DNA of 64,000 nucleotides, taken from positions 46,176,372-46,240,371 of the forward strand of contig CM064480.1 of assembly GCA_032716605.1 (NCBI GenBank), read 5' to 3'. Each line of letters opens with the position of its first letter. Positions within the stretch are counted from its first letter, which is position 1. The notes under the pieces were generated by a model. That model had not been told where the DNA came from. It did not search any database and was given only the letters and a program-made list of their open reading frames with translations. The DNA comes from Paralithodes platypus. Lineage: Eukaryota; Arthropoda; Malacostraca; Decapoda; Lithodidae. Of the stretch, positions 30,682-42,660 are shown piece by piece. Both the position numbers and the translations under genes were made by a program.

Positions 30682-30744
30682 AATAAAGTACTCCTCCTCG
30701 TAGAGTGTATATATAAAGTACTCCTCCTCGTAGAGTGTATATAT
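30682..30744. repeat. 30-bp direct repeat, two units
   Basis: AAAGTACTCCTCCTCGTAGA and GTGTATATAT, twice in a row. Confidence 0.85.
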
Positions 30745-30995
30745 ATATTCAAAAGATAAAGCCATAACATGGGTCAATAATAAAAAAAACATCAAGTACT
30801 ATTCTCCGACGACATTTTTCTCTCACGCCTCGGGACCGTAAATTAGCGGTAAAGAGTGGCTGTCCCGGGACGGGCGTTATATATCAGCGGCTCCCCGGCT
30901 CCATACTGTTCACAAATCTTGGCTAATTTCCTCCCCCTGGCGACGCTGGCGAGGGGGACATTTATCAACCCGGGCAGGTATTAATTACACCTGGA

Positions 30996-31338
30996 TTAAA
31001 AGGGGCAGTATTTGTATTTTCCTGAATCCCCTTCTTCTTCATGTTTAGCCTCGTCAGTTTTCAAATATTAAAAGTTTCGCCCTTTTCTTTGTCAATATTA
31101 AGACCTTTCGTGCCATATAGGTGTCGATTTTTTCCTGGCGAACGATAGCGAGCCTGTAATTTAGGAGGAACACATCGGCCGGGATATTTTTCTACCGAAA
31201 AATTTACAAATTTTTCTCGAAGTGGGGTCTTTGGAATGTATTTTTAGCTTGATTGATGTCTATGGAGCAAAATAAAACAATTATATATACCGGTAATAAT
31301 AAACAAATAAATACATAAATAAAATAACATCCTCTTAA
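30996..31338 (+). mobile_element. Element A copy 13
   Basis: TTAAAAGGGGCAG start and ACATCCTCTTAA end. The GGCGAACGATAGCGAGCCTG and hairpin blocks are conserved. Confidence 0.8.
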
Positions 31339-31599
31339 CTTGAGGGAGAGACGGTGGATTCTCCTCGGGGGACGAAATGGCACACTGGGATGTATGTAGA
31401 AGATTGGATTGTTGTTGAAATATGCTAATTTACTTGGATTTAATTTGGTAATAGTCTTGAAAAAAAACAAAAAACAAAAAATAAAATAAAAAATAAAAAA
31501 TAAAAGAAAAAATTTCCCATCTTTCAAAACAGAACCTAGATTAAAACTCCCAAGCAAACATTAATTGTTTTCTCATCTACTATAAAAGCCGAATACAAC

Positions 31600-31999
31600 T
31601 TAAGGGGAGGGGAGGTTTGGTTTTATTTGTATTTTTTTTTTAATTAATTAATTAATTTATGTAGTATTCTTAGTTTCCTCCCAAGACCTCCATCAAATTT
31701 AAGAAAAATACCCCCAAGACGAGCCTTTAATTTAGGAGGAACGTACCGGCCTTCAGCCGAGACATTTTTCTACCGAAAAATGTACAAATTTATCTAGAAG
31801 GGGGCCTTCTAGATAAATTTGTAAATTTTTTGGTAGAAAAATGTCTTGGCCGAAGGCCGGGCCCTCCTAAATTTAAGGCTCGCTCTTGCTCGGCAGGAAA
31901 AACATCGACACCTAAATGACAAAAAATCGTAAAATCACCAACATAATGGGGCTAAACATGAGGGAGAATGGGGTCCAGAAAACACAAACCTCCCTTTAA
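31600..31999. mobile_element. Element A copy 14, rearranged into an inverted pair
   Basis: TTAA at 31600-31603 and 31996-31999. The left part includes a segment running + (TTTAGGAGGAACGTACCGGC to TTATCTAGAAGGGG, 31728-31804) that meets its own complement (31805-31880), so two central cores lie head to head. It could arise from recombination between two opposed copies. Confidence 0.75.
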
Positions 32000-32096
32000 A
32001 CTCAGTGAGGAGGGGCAATTGTTCCTGTTGAAATGTAATACTTCTGTTTTGTCCATGACTAGAGGCCGCCATTAGCTGCGTGGATAGAGTTTTCAT

Positions 32097-32281
32097 TAAC
32101 TCTATTATAGCTACCATTAGACGATTTTATTCGGTTTAAAAAGGGTCTCACGCTATTAACAGGCTTCGATCTATCTCACTAAACCCCTTTTACTACCACA
32201 GATCCTTCTTAAGCTGCACAAAATCGTCTAAATATAGCAAGAATAGAATACAAAAGACGTCGCCGGTACAGAAGGGGTTAA
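32097..32281. mobile_element. Element B copy 5, left end truncated
   Basis: From TCTATTATAGCTACCATTAG to CGCCGGTACAGAAGGGGTTAA. It preserves the uninterrupted CCTTCTTAAGCTGCACAAAA text that shows the empty site of the nested insertion at 1.5 kb. Confidence 0.8.
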
Positions 32282-33720
32282 CTTTGTTTATTTACTTCAC
32301 TGTGAGCTATCAAGGGTGTCGAAATATGTATAAATAATTGGGTATATTGATAGTGATTTACCTTTCTATCATTATATTACTTGAGTATAATGCTACCAAT
32401 ATATCTTGATATGGGTATATTATTACCAAGTCCATACCGTCATTAAATCTATATGTATTAACAACAATAGAGGTATATTTTCAAGGCCAGTCTAATTACC
32501 ATGTTCATACCGCCTTTAATCCTATATTTGTTTACAACAATAAAGATATATTAATATGGCCACTCTAGTTTCCATCTTCATACCGTCTTCAAACCCATAT
32601 TTGTTAACAGTATTATTTTGCGTTTTTTTCTTCTCCGCTAAAAGAAAAAAACACATATATATTAGCGACCGTTTTCGTCTGTTTAATTCTTCTCTGAAAA
32701 AAATAAAATAAAACAAAGAAAACATGATTAGCGACCGTGTTTTTTCTTCTCTGCTAAAAAAAAACTGATTAGTGACCGTTTGTGAGGCAAGTGGAGAGCA
32801 TCATTGGGAACACCACACTATTCTTAGCAGGTTAGCTGTTAACACTGGTTAACCTGAGTGACAAAGCAAAGGGTATTCGGTTCTCCAGCTCTACTAGAAC
32901 TTTTCCACTAACTCTAATTTAACTTTACTCAACTTTTAGCAGCGAGAGATGGCTTTCAGTTCATCTATATTTCGATTCCATATTTGACTAATTTTTTCGA
33001 ATATTTTTTACTGTAATAAAACATGCTATGACCTCATTTGCTTGGCTTCTGTAATCCTGATCAAGCCCTCTACTCCTGTATTACCATGTTATAATTGTGA
33101 TTACCTCCCCTATCGTGCTTTAATGTGAAGGAAGGAGACGAAAGGTAAGAATGTCCCTTCATATTACAAGAGTCCTAGATACCCATATTCATGCTATGTC
33201 TGTATCCATGCAGAAATAATTCGAAGTATAACTGTATTTGATGTTCGATTGCCTAATTTAGTAAAGACAAAAGATAATTTTATCCAGTTAAATAACTTGT
33301 AGAGAATATAACACACTAAATATATATTGATTTGACTGATTGTTTATTTATACCCACACATGGGCTAAACCATTACATTAATTGTTCAATACAGCAAAAT
33401 AATGCAATTTAAGCATTAACAGGAGAGGAAATATCATGGAAGGAAGTTGTATGATGTACATATGAGGTACTTTGTTCTTTCAATCAGAAGATGCAGAACT
33501 GTGCACAATTTTCCTACTCCTGAAGACTTAATTCAAGTTAAGGAGAGCATTTGGGAGTCATTTGAGGTACCTTTAACCCACCAACACCCACAGTAAACCC
33601 CATACCCTGCACCTTCTGATTGAAAGGGCCAAGATATGACAATCCTATGGGTGAGCAAACCCAGGGAAAAGCAACAGTATGTCCTCCAGAACAACACTCT
33701 CCAAGAAGTAACTACATAGC
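32282..33720. repeat. AT-rich DNA with a 73-bp tandem repeat
   Basis: CATACCG anchors at about 32433, 32506 and 32579 mark three diverged 73-bp units, then two ATTAGCGACCGT units at 32661 and 32729. No gene. Confidence 0.6.
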
Positions 33721-33723
33721 TCA

Positions 33724-33770
<47 letters not shown>

Positions 33771-33935
33771 ATAATAATAATAATACAAAAAATAATTAAA
33801 GTTGCAAGCAACGTTGTCCGGGGTTCGAGGGGTTTAGCAAGCAGGGTATTGTGTTGGATACAAAAGTTGTGTCACACATATCAAAAGATCATTTAACTTA
33901 TCGGGCATGGAGAAACTACAGAAGGAACAGATTGT
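33721..33935. repeat. (TAC/TAA)n plus shared 140-bp repeat
   Basis: Microsatellite 33724-33785 is followed by AGTTGCAAGCAACGTTG, GGGGTTCGAG, GGTATTGTGTTGGATACA and GGGCATGGAGAAA. The same order, including the microsatellite, is at 52020-52335. On minus this would be the 3' tail of a retroposon with a TTA/GTA microsatellite end (inference). Confidence 0.7.
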
Positions 33936-33989
33936 GAAAACAAACAAGAGCGAGAGAGGGAGAGATTGCCTGTATAAGGGATCTGCCTC

Positions 33990-35215
33990 TATTTGTTTAG
34001 TAACAGAGTTGTAGATATGTGGAATAGGCTACCGAGTGCTATAATGGGATCAAGAACAATAGAGCTTCAACTTGAAATTAGATAGAACGAGATGGGTTGG
34101 GTGTGAAAGGGATCTGCCATGTGTAGGTCAATCGGATATATGCAGACTCCCGTTTTCTTATTTTGTTTATGTTCTCATTTGTGAGAGTGAGAGAGTATGG
34201 CAAGAGAGAATAGGATGTCATAAACGTAAGGAAGATAGCGATAAATATGAGAGAGAGAGAGAGAGAGAGCGCGGGATGGGTTGGGTGTGAAAGGGATCTG
34301 ACATGTGTTGGCCAATCGGCTCTCTGCAGACTCCGGTTTTCTTAAGTTCTCATTTGTGAGAGAGAGACTAGGATGTCATAAATGTAAGGAAGACAGAGAT
34401 AAATGAGAGAGAGTTGTTATGAGATGGGTTGGGTATGAAAAGGATCTGTCTTGTGTGGGCCAATTGGCTCTCTACAGACTCCCATTTTCCTATGTTCCTA
34501 TTTCTTAAAATTGTGTTTTGGTTGTAGGTATATGATAACATGGGTGTATAGTAAGTAGTGTAAATAACAGGTAACGTTTATGAGATGGGCTGGGTGTGAA
34601 AGGGATCTGCCTTATGTGGGCCACTTGGCTCTCTGCAGACTCCCATTTTCATCTTGGTAGCATGTGTGAGGGATCTGCCTCATTTGTACCAGTGTGCAAA
34701 ACCTCTGCAGACTCCCATTTTCATCTTGGTAGCATGTGTGAGGGATCTGCCTCATTTGTACCAGTGTGCAAATAAGAGAGAGAGAGAGAGCGATTGGCTG
34801 TGTAAGGGATCTGCCTCTCACGTAACAGAGTCGTAGATATGTGAAATAGGCTACTTAGTGCTATAGTGGGATCAAAAACAATAAAGAATTTCAAGATAAA
34901 ATCAGATAGACATATGGACGAAATGGGTTCAATGTGAAAGGGATCTGTCTTTTGTGGGCCACTTGTCTGCAGATTCCCATGTTCATCTTAGTTGCATGTG
35001 TAAGGGATCTGCTTCATTTGTACCGATGTGCAAGCAAACGAGCGACAGAGAGAAACTGGGTGTGTAAGGGATCTGCCTCTATTCGTTTAGTAACAGAGTT
35101 GTAGATATGTGGAATAGGCTACCAAGTCCTATAGTGGGATCAAGAACAATAGAGTTCAACATAAAATTAGATAGGACAAGATGGGTTGGGTGTGAAAGGC
35201 TGCCACGGGCGTTTC
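33990..35215 (+). repeat. Tandem array of a LINE 3' tail
   Basis: Three copies of a CR1-type C-terminal piece (VVDMWNRLPS..GSRTIE; near 34008, 34825 and 35097) alternate with many copies of GGTGTGAAAGGGATCTGCC (34100, 34283, 34590, 34930, 35180 and variants). A 71-bp unit is doubled at 34636-34775. Related by tandem duplication; coding potential lost. Confidence 0.75.
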
Positions 35216-35759
35216 TGGCCACCATTTACAATAACTCTACAGATGGGACCAAGAGAATCACCTCTACAGTACCTCACTTGAGGAGTGGAAATAATAGAAA
35301 AGGAATTAGGAGGAACAAAAGCATGGCCTGCAATATAGAAAAAGTCAAGAAAAGTGAATCAAAGAAAAACATTTATCATGCAGCCATGCAAGCCTTTTAT
35401 ATAAAGAGTATAATCTTAAAATATAGAGAATAACCTCGTAGGCCTACATGTATTATTAGGGTAAGTGTTTTTTATAGAATTATGATTGCCTTCACAATAA
35501 TGAAAAGAATGAAATTCCCATACTACTATTCTGAGATAGGTCAAATTGAGTTCAAATTATCATCCAAATATAGCCTGACTGAAATTGAGGGAAGGTATGC
35601 AAACACGGGTAATATCTTCCACTGGTTCAGCTTTTAGTGGGTAGAGAACAGTGTTAGCTATACTTTTCTATAGGACAAACCTGTCCCTATATACAGACCT
35701 ATTTCATATGGACTTAATTATTTTAGAGTAAATTTAAGTAATTTGCTAAATGAACTAGA
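35216..35759. other. Non-coding
   Basis: Short open frame at 35107-35433 starts in the LINE tail; nothing beyond it is recognised. Confidence 0.4.
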
Positions 35760-35769
35760 CAAATACCCA

Positions 35770-35980
35770 ATTGGTTGCATTGTGAAAACATCCAAACTAA
35801 CTCTTCTATTGCAAATTTAATGGAAAAGCGTGGATACTCTCAACATGTAACACAACCAACAACTGAAAATGGCACACTAATTGATCATGTTTATGCTAAG
35901 AGATTAGGAAATATGAAGGTGAAAGTTATTCCCACATATTACAGTTATCATAGTGAATTTCCATTGAAATTTGAATGCCC
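35770..35980 (+). pseudogene. Endonuclease-like (EEP) C-terminal remnant
   Basis: NLMEKRGYSQHVTQPTT..GTLIDHVYAKR..VKVIPTYYSYHSEFPLKF resembles the end of endonuclease/exonuclease/phosphatase domains from retroelements (GF.Q.V..PTT..G..LDH.Y, then a YYSDH element). Here the expected SDH reads SYH, so the catalytic Asp is missing, and the frame runs into unrelated hydrophobic sequence after 35985. No reverse transcriptase follows in place. Confidence 0.55.
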
Positions 35981-35984
35981 CTTT

Positions 35985-36690
35985 TTGTATGTTTTTCCCC
36001 TTCTATTCTTATTCTGTCTAATTCGGTTGTTCTCCGGACGGCCTATATCATATGCCACCCTGGCCTGGCTAGTTTATTGGCTCCTGACTTTATTTGTGTC
36101 TATGGTCGCTGGTGCGGTCAAGCTGACTCGATTCCCCTCAGTGGTGTATTATGTGTGTATCTCGGTGTGATTTATTTCTTCCTTAGACCTGATTTCTCAT
36201 TCTTCGCCCTTGATAATTTCTTAATTGGTGCTGCATTGTAGCAGTACTTGACTCACCCTTCGGCCCTACCCTATACGAGTTCTGATGTGGAACTCATGTG
36301 GTGCGGCTGAATTGGTGAAATGGTGAGAAATGTCTGCGTATCTTCACCTTCCTAGATTTGTTCACCTCTTGCCCTTCCCTACCTATCATATCTTGATTGG
36401 TTGTCCATCTTGATCTAATCCTTCAGGCCAGCCCTATAAGAGTTTTTTGGGGGATCTCAGTGGTCTGGTTAAACTATTTTAATAAATATATTTTTAAATA
36501 TGTAAGATATGCAATAAATTATGTAAAATATATATTTTTTTCTTTATACATATAATTGTCATTATGAAGTTAAATTGGTTTCACAGGGAAAATATATATA
36601 CTTGAACAATTGTTTCCGCTGACAAAGAAATTATAGATTCTTGGAAGATACCGTACACTACGAAAGATTATTCAACATGGAATTTGAATG
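35985..36690. other. Non-coding
   Basis: Hydrophobic open frames at 35975-36241 show no family match that I recognise; AT-rich after 36470. Confidence 0.4.
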
Positions 36691-37550
36691 GAATAGAGAA
36701 GCTTAGCAACGAAAAGCCAATACTCCCCCCTCCCTGTGATTGTGCCAGCTTTTGTAAGCAGTGCAATAACTTAATGAAGGACAGAAAAGCTGCAGGATGC
36801 TCTGGCATTCTAGCTGAGATGATTAAGGCCTCAGGTGAGAAAGGAGTAGGTGTGTTCAATGAGCTAATTAACTTCATCATCAGAGAGGAAGTAATCGCTG
36901 ATGAAAGAACATTATATACTGTATAAGAGCAAAGGGGACTCATTGGATAGGGAAAATTATAGGGGCCTGAAAATACTTGATCAAGTCATGAAGGTCTGTG
37001 AGAAAGTCTTTGAAGGTATGATATTGACGATATGCAGTTTGGTTTCATGCTAGGACATGGCACAATCCCAGTCATGAAGGTATTTGTGTGATAATGAAGA
37101 TGTATGAGGACTCACAAACGGCAGTGAGGGTGAAAGATGTACCGGTACTGAGTGATGAGTTTTCAGTTCGCGTCGGAGTCCACCAGGGCTCTGTGTTAAT
37201 GAAGCCCTTTCCTATTTTTCTTTTTATGGTTCTGGAGGCACTATCTGGTGATTTCAGAGTTGAGCTCCCCTGGGAACTGCTATAAGAGTCCTGAAAATGC
37301 TTGACTAAGTCATGAAGGTCTGTGAGAGAGTCTTAGAAGGTATGATAAGGGAAAGATACTGAATGTACTTAAAAGATAGGAATCTGATGTTGTGTTTGCA
37401 GACTGGGAGAAGGCCTTTGATAAGGTGGCCAGAGAAGTTGTGCAGTAGGCTAGGAGAAAACTTGGCGTTGAGGAGTGGCTGGTGCATGTGATAATGAAGA
37501 TGTACGAGGACTCACGAACGGTAGTGAGGGTGAAAGGTGTACAGCTGAGT
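36690..37550 (+). pseudogene. LINE reverse transcriptase remnant with internal duplications
   Basis: LMKDRKAAGCSGILAEMIKA (36770-36830), KILDQVMKVCE (36968-37000), MQFGFMLGHGT (37032-37065), MKMYEDSQTAVRVKDV and FSVRVGVHQGSVL (37097-37200) are the order of a non-LTR RT of the group with MQFGFMPGRGT. After PWELL (37285) the sequence jumps back to a second copy of the LKMLD.VMKVCERV block (37292) and later to a third (37865). No intact catalytic YADD is seen. Confidence 0.7.
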
Positions 37551-37552
37551 GA

Positions 37553-38385
37553 GGGACATATACTAGATATTTGGTGAGGGTTAGCTTTATATCCCACGTA
37601 CTGGTTACTAGGGACATATACTAGGTGTTAGGTGGAGGTTAGTTTTGTATCCCACGTTAGTTTTGTATCCAAAGTACTGCGTACTGGGTACTAGGGACAT
37701 ATACTAGGTGTTACGTGAGGGTACTGAGTGATGAGTTTTCAGTTCGCGTCGGAGTCCAACAGGAAAGTGTGTTAATTAAGCCCTCTCCTCTTTTTTATGG
37801 TTCTGGAGGCACTATCTAGTGATTTCAGAGTTAGGCTCCCCTTGCAACTGCTATAAGAGGCCTGAAAATGCTTGGCCAAGTCATGAAGGTCTGGGAGTGT
37901 GAGAGAGTCTTTGAAGGTATGATAAGGGAAAGCATTCTATCGACGATATGCAGTTTGGTTTCATGCCAGGACGTGACACAATCGACAACTTCATAGTCAG
38001 GTAGCTGCTGGAAAGATATCTATTGAAAGTAAGAAGTTGTGCAGTAGGCTAGGAGAAAATTTGGCGTAGAGGAGTAGCTGGTGCGTGTGATAATGAAGAT
38101 GTATGAGGACTCACGAACGGTAGTGAGGGTGAAAGGTGTACTGAGTGAGGGACATATGCTAGGTGAAGGTTAGTTTTGTATCCCACATACTGGGTACTAG
38201 GGACATATTATACTAGGTGTTATGTAAGGGTTAGTATTGTATCCCAAATATTAGGTACTAGGGACATATACTAGGTGTTACGTGAGGGTTAGCTTGGTAT
38301 CCCACATACTGGGTACTAGGGACATATACTAGGTGTTAGGTGAGGGTTAGTTTTGTATCCAACGTACTGGGTCTAGGGGGCGGCA
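37553..38385. repeat. 58-bp minisatellite mixed with RT fragments
   Basis: GGGACATATACTAGGTGTTA and GGTGAGGGTTAGTTTTGTAT then CCCACGTACTGGGTACTA repeat about seven times (37553, 37611, 37694, 38152, 38210, 38266, 38325). RT-derived blocks lie at 37720-38140. Confidence 0.8.
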
Positions 38386-38439
38386 GCCCCCACCCATAAT
38401 ACTAGGATAGGTTAGGTAAGGTTGTTAGGTTAGGCTAAT

Positions 38440-39400
38440 GGGGATGGATGTAGTTTCCGGGTGTACGGTCATCATGTTTACATAGGGCGATCGCCGCGGT
38501 TAACTTCGCGTCTATTTTGACGGTGATTTTTTCGGTTATTTGCCCCCTGCTGGCAATATGACGATGACATGACATGGGCTTTGCCACCCCTCAACATATT
38601 ATTGTTTCCATTGGCATTCAAAATAGATGGGACGATGATTGCAGACGTCCGCCGTCTCCGTCATGTTTACATTTGTCGATCGCCGTTGTTAAGTTCGCGT
38701 TTATTTTGACGGCGATTTATTTTGGTTATTTGCCCCCTGCTGGAAATATATATGATGATGACAATATGTCATGGGGGGGGGGTGAAGGGGGGCAAAGCCC
38801 AACCTCAAAATATTATTGTATCCAAAGGCAGTCTAAATAGACAGGAAAAGGATGGCAAGCGTCCGACGCCACTACGCGTATGCGTAGTGTAAACAAGGCT
38901 GGCGATACACCCGGTAACTACATCCTACCCAGCTAATGTCCTTTCAAAGGGGTAGCCTATAAATTAGTAAACACTAGGATAGCCTATACCCGGTCAGGTG
39001 ATACGCCCGATAACGCAACTCTTGCCGATAGGCCTAGTCTAAAGGCTAACCTATTCATAAAGGTGTCTATTTTGACGGCGATTTTTTTTTGGTTATTTGC
39101 CCCCTGCTGGCAATATATATGATGGTGACAATATGTCATGGGGGGGCGGGGGGGGGGGGGGGGGGGGTGGGGGGGGGCAAAGCCCCCCTCAACATATTAT
39201 TGTATCCAATGGCATTCAAAATAGACGGGAACTTTATTGCAAACGTCCGACACCTCCCCCGCCACCGCCATGTTTACATGTGTCGATCGCTGTGGTTAAG
39301 TTCGCGTCTATTTTGACGGCGATTTTTTTCGGTTATTTGCCCCCTGCTGGCAATATATAAGATGATGACAATATGACATTGGGGGGGGGGCCCTCAACAA
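38440..39400. repeat. About 200-bp tandem repeat with G tracts
   Basis: GGTTATTTGCCCCCTGCTGG anchors at 38534, 38724, 39091 and 39331. Each unit also carries CATGTTTACATNTGTCGATC, TTCGCGTCTATTTTGACGG, a poly-G stretch (e.g. 39138-39176) and CAACATATTATTGTATCC. No coding potential. Confidence 0.8.
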
Positions 39401-39600
39401 TGACCTCTAACCTCTGTATCTCAAAAAGGGCTAGAGCAAATTGGCTGCAAATTTCCACATCTAGGCTATTCCTTGACTGACTCTTCCCAAATGGTAGACA
39501 TATTAACTTGATCACTCTAGGCCTAGTTGTTTTTTAGTTACAGAGGTTATAGGTCATGATTTCTTGCCTACTTACAGCGAATAGACTAGGCCTATTGTAG
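39395..39600 (+). repeat. Low-copy repeat (pair with 27.2 kb)
   Basis: See 27190-27365. It follows the last 200-bp unit directly. Downstream to 39850 is rich in AGGCCTAGGCCT palindromes. Confidence 0.6.
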
Positions 39601-39884
39601 ATTGGTAAAATATTTGCTTAATAGGCCTAGGCCTAGGTTATGTTGGCTGTGCAATTGTCTCGATTTGACTATTTTTACCTAATTAGGCCTAAAGCAGCCT
39701 GAGCCTATTCCCAACTCCCAAACAGTATCCCATGTTAAGCCCTAGGCTAGGCCTAGGCCTAATCCCACTCTCAATCAAAATTCGAACCGATAAATTCGTA
39801 CCTACCGGTAGCGCTGCCTAGGCTAGGCCTATATTTTTCGTGAATAGATATAGAAAATGGTTTAAAGGAAAGACCATCCTATAT

Positions 39885-40913
39885 TATGTTCAAATAATAT
39901 GTAATAGCACTGTGTATGGTTGTATTATATTTAAATAGTGATAGATGTGTATATTAATGGGATAAATACTCCGAAAATAGCATACGTTCAGAAAATTATA
40001 GTGCAACACTGTTGCCAGATACTAATCAATCCCATTATCATTATATCATAATGGATTTTACTCATCTGCATAATTTCAAATACTTAGGACATTAATATAA
40101 TATTTTCCTATATTTTTTGTAGTGATATTTGTATGATTTAGTGGTATATTGGTGTCTGTCTAGGGTTATAATACATTGTGAAAGTTACCTCTGAATCTCT
40201 GACTTGGTAACAGTTCGGTATGGGCCGGCTTAAGTAACCCTGCTTTCTTTGAGTACTACACGACAAGAGAAGCTTTCGGTTCTGTCATTACTGTTCAAGG
40301 TAAACAGCAACTGCTAAATTCGACATCATGTTCAAATAATATGTTATAGCACTGTCTATGGGTGTATTAGACAAAAATCGTGATAGGTTTCTATTTTATG
40401 TGGATAAATAGTATTAAGCTGAATAAACTAAATACAGAAAGTTCACTTGAGTGGTTGTTGATACATTTGCTAGATATGAGGGAGGAGGGAGGTAGGAAGG
40501 AAGGGCAGGGTAAGTCACACAGGCAATTGCCAAAACTTTAAAGGTCCATATCATTGTTATTAAACAAAGCATTTGGCAAAGGGAGGAATTGTTAATAACC
40601 TTGGCCAATACTCTTGTCATTCACCAAAAATAAATTTGAATTATCATTATTATTTGGTAGGGTAGGTATGTATAGGTAGGTTGGCTAAATAATTGCTGGA
40701 ATTCATAGGGACTCGAACTGTTTTGAGAGAGTTAAATACACAAAAAATAATAGATCTGAATAATAAAGAGACTATGTTATTAAGCAAAACTTGGGCATGG
40801 TGGAAGCCTATAGACTGTAGACGGTAAACTTTGTGTGGGTAGCGAATGCGGTTTTAAAGTCATTTAAGAATAGACAGTTTTCAATGCTGCGGCCAAACTA
40901 TTCCACCCATTTA

Positions 40914-40930
<17 letters not shown>
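39885..40930. repeat. Imperfect 440-bp direct repeat and non-coding DNA
   Basis: GTTCAAATAATATGT, ATAGCACTGT and GGATAAATA recur at 39889 and 40329. The rest shows nothing I can support; TATATA run 40912-40930. Confidence 0.45.
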
Positions 40931-40945
<15 letters not shown>

Positions 40946-42660
40946 AAAGAGACAATGAACGGAGGAAGGAAAAACACAGATAAAACAAAAAGGTCCATGT
41001 GCCTAAAGGCATCCTCCATTCATAAAATGTTTGTAACAACTGGATTTAAACATTTGTAGATTGTAAGTTTGTGGAAAGCAATTCGAGGGAAGTGAATTCC
41101 AAAGAGTAGTAGCTCTGGGGATAAATGAATTCTGATAAGCAGAAGTTCTGCATTGTGGAGGAGAAAGTGTAAATTCATGGGCGCTCTCAGCTGCCCTAGT
41201 TCTACGGGGAAAGATGTGGAGAGGCGGCACAATTGAAGCAAGTTCCTCGGAACAATTGCTGTGAAAATATCTGTAGAATAATGCAAGGGATTCAACGTTT
41301 CTTCGTATGGATAATGTAGGAAGGTCCTGTGTGATTGCAGGGTTATTGATTAATCTAATAGCTTTATTTTGAATTTTGTCCAACTGCCTCAATGCAACCA
41401 CTCCACTTCCATCCCACAGAGGTGAACAGTAATCCATCTGAGAACGCACATGACTTTTATATATTACGGCCAACTGCTCGTCAGTGAAGAATTCTCGAAC
41501 TCTGTACAGGAGTCCCAGTTTTTTAGAGGCATTCTTAGCAATGCTTCTAACATAATGTGTCCAGCTCAAGTTATTAGTTAATGTTACACCGAGAATGTCA
41601 ATACTAGGGGAAGTGGGAATATTTACATCATTACAAAATATATGGGGGGCAGTGAGATTCTGTCGGTTAGAAAATTTAATGTACTTGGTTTTCTGTGCAT
41701 TAAAGGAAACTAGATTCTTTTGTCCCCATCCATTAATTCTAGAAAGGTCCTGGTTCAGAGAAATTGCAGTGTTTATTTTTGAATTTATAAGATCGGGTTG
41801 GGTGAAAGAATTGGTAAATGTGAAGGAACTGTGGAGTGTTGAGTCATCTGCGTAGGAATGTATTGGATTATGAGTGGTAGATATGAGATCATTGATATGA
41901 ATGAGGAACAGAATTGGGGCCAAAACTGATCCCTGGGGAACACCAGCATTTATTGAGTGAAATTGAGAATAAAGGCCATCTACCATTACACATATTTTTC
42001 TGTAATGAAGATAAGAAGAAATTAGTGGAACTAATGATGCAAGGCCGTAGTGTGACATCTTAGACAATAAGGATTGATGCCAGACTCTATCAAATGCCTT
42101 TGATATATCCAGTGCTATTGTATGTGTTTCACCATGTTGGTCTGTAGCTTGGTTGATTTGATGCGTAAGAAGGCAAAGAATGTCTGCAGTTGATCGACAT
42201 CGTCTAAAACCATATTGCCTATCACTGATTAATTTATTATTCTCAAGATGCTTAATTATGTGATTATTTAATATAATTTCAAAGACTTTACCAAGAAGGG
42301 AAGTTATAGCTATTGGTCTGTAGTTTGATGGATCTGAAGAGGCACCTTTTTTAGGAACTGGATGAATGTTTGCTTCTTTCCAGGGTACTGGGAAGCATGA
42401 GGTAGGAGTACACAGACGGACAAATTTTGCCAATACAGGAGCGAGCACCACGGAGCAATTCTTAAGTACTATTGGAGGAATTTCATCTGGACCAGGAGCC
42501 TTATCTACTGAGAGATTCTGCAAAATAGTTTTGACATGTCTGGTGTTGATCTTAAGTGAGGGAATTTCAGGCGAATTAAAATTAAGTACAGGGACATCTT
42601 GATTTATTTCATCTAAGGTTGAGTTGGTGGAGCAAATATCTGCAAGAAGGTTAGGTTTGG
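40931..42660 (-). mobile_element. LINE2: 5'-truncated CR1/Jockey-group element
   Basis: Minus strand, ending in a poly-A (T run 40931-40946). The 3' UTR carries AAGAGACAATGAACGGAGG complement. Very similar to LINE3 (43255-45193), which lies in opposite orientation. The 5' break falls near 42656, about where LINE3 reads GCTAACCTTCTTGC. Confidence 0.85.

Noticed and set aside
35975..36241. Membrane protein suggested by hydrophobic open frames
   Set aside because: Two overlapping frames are equally hydrophobic because the DNA is T-rich; no conserved motif.
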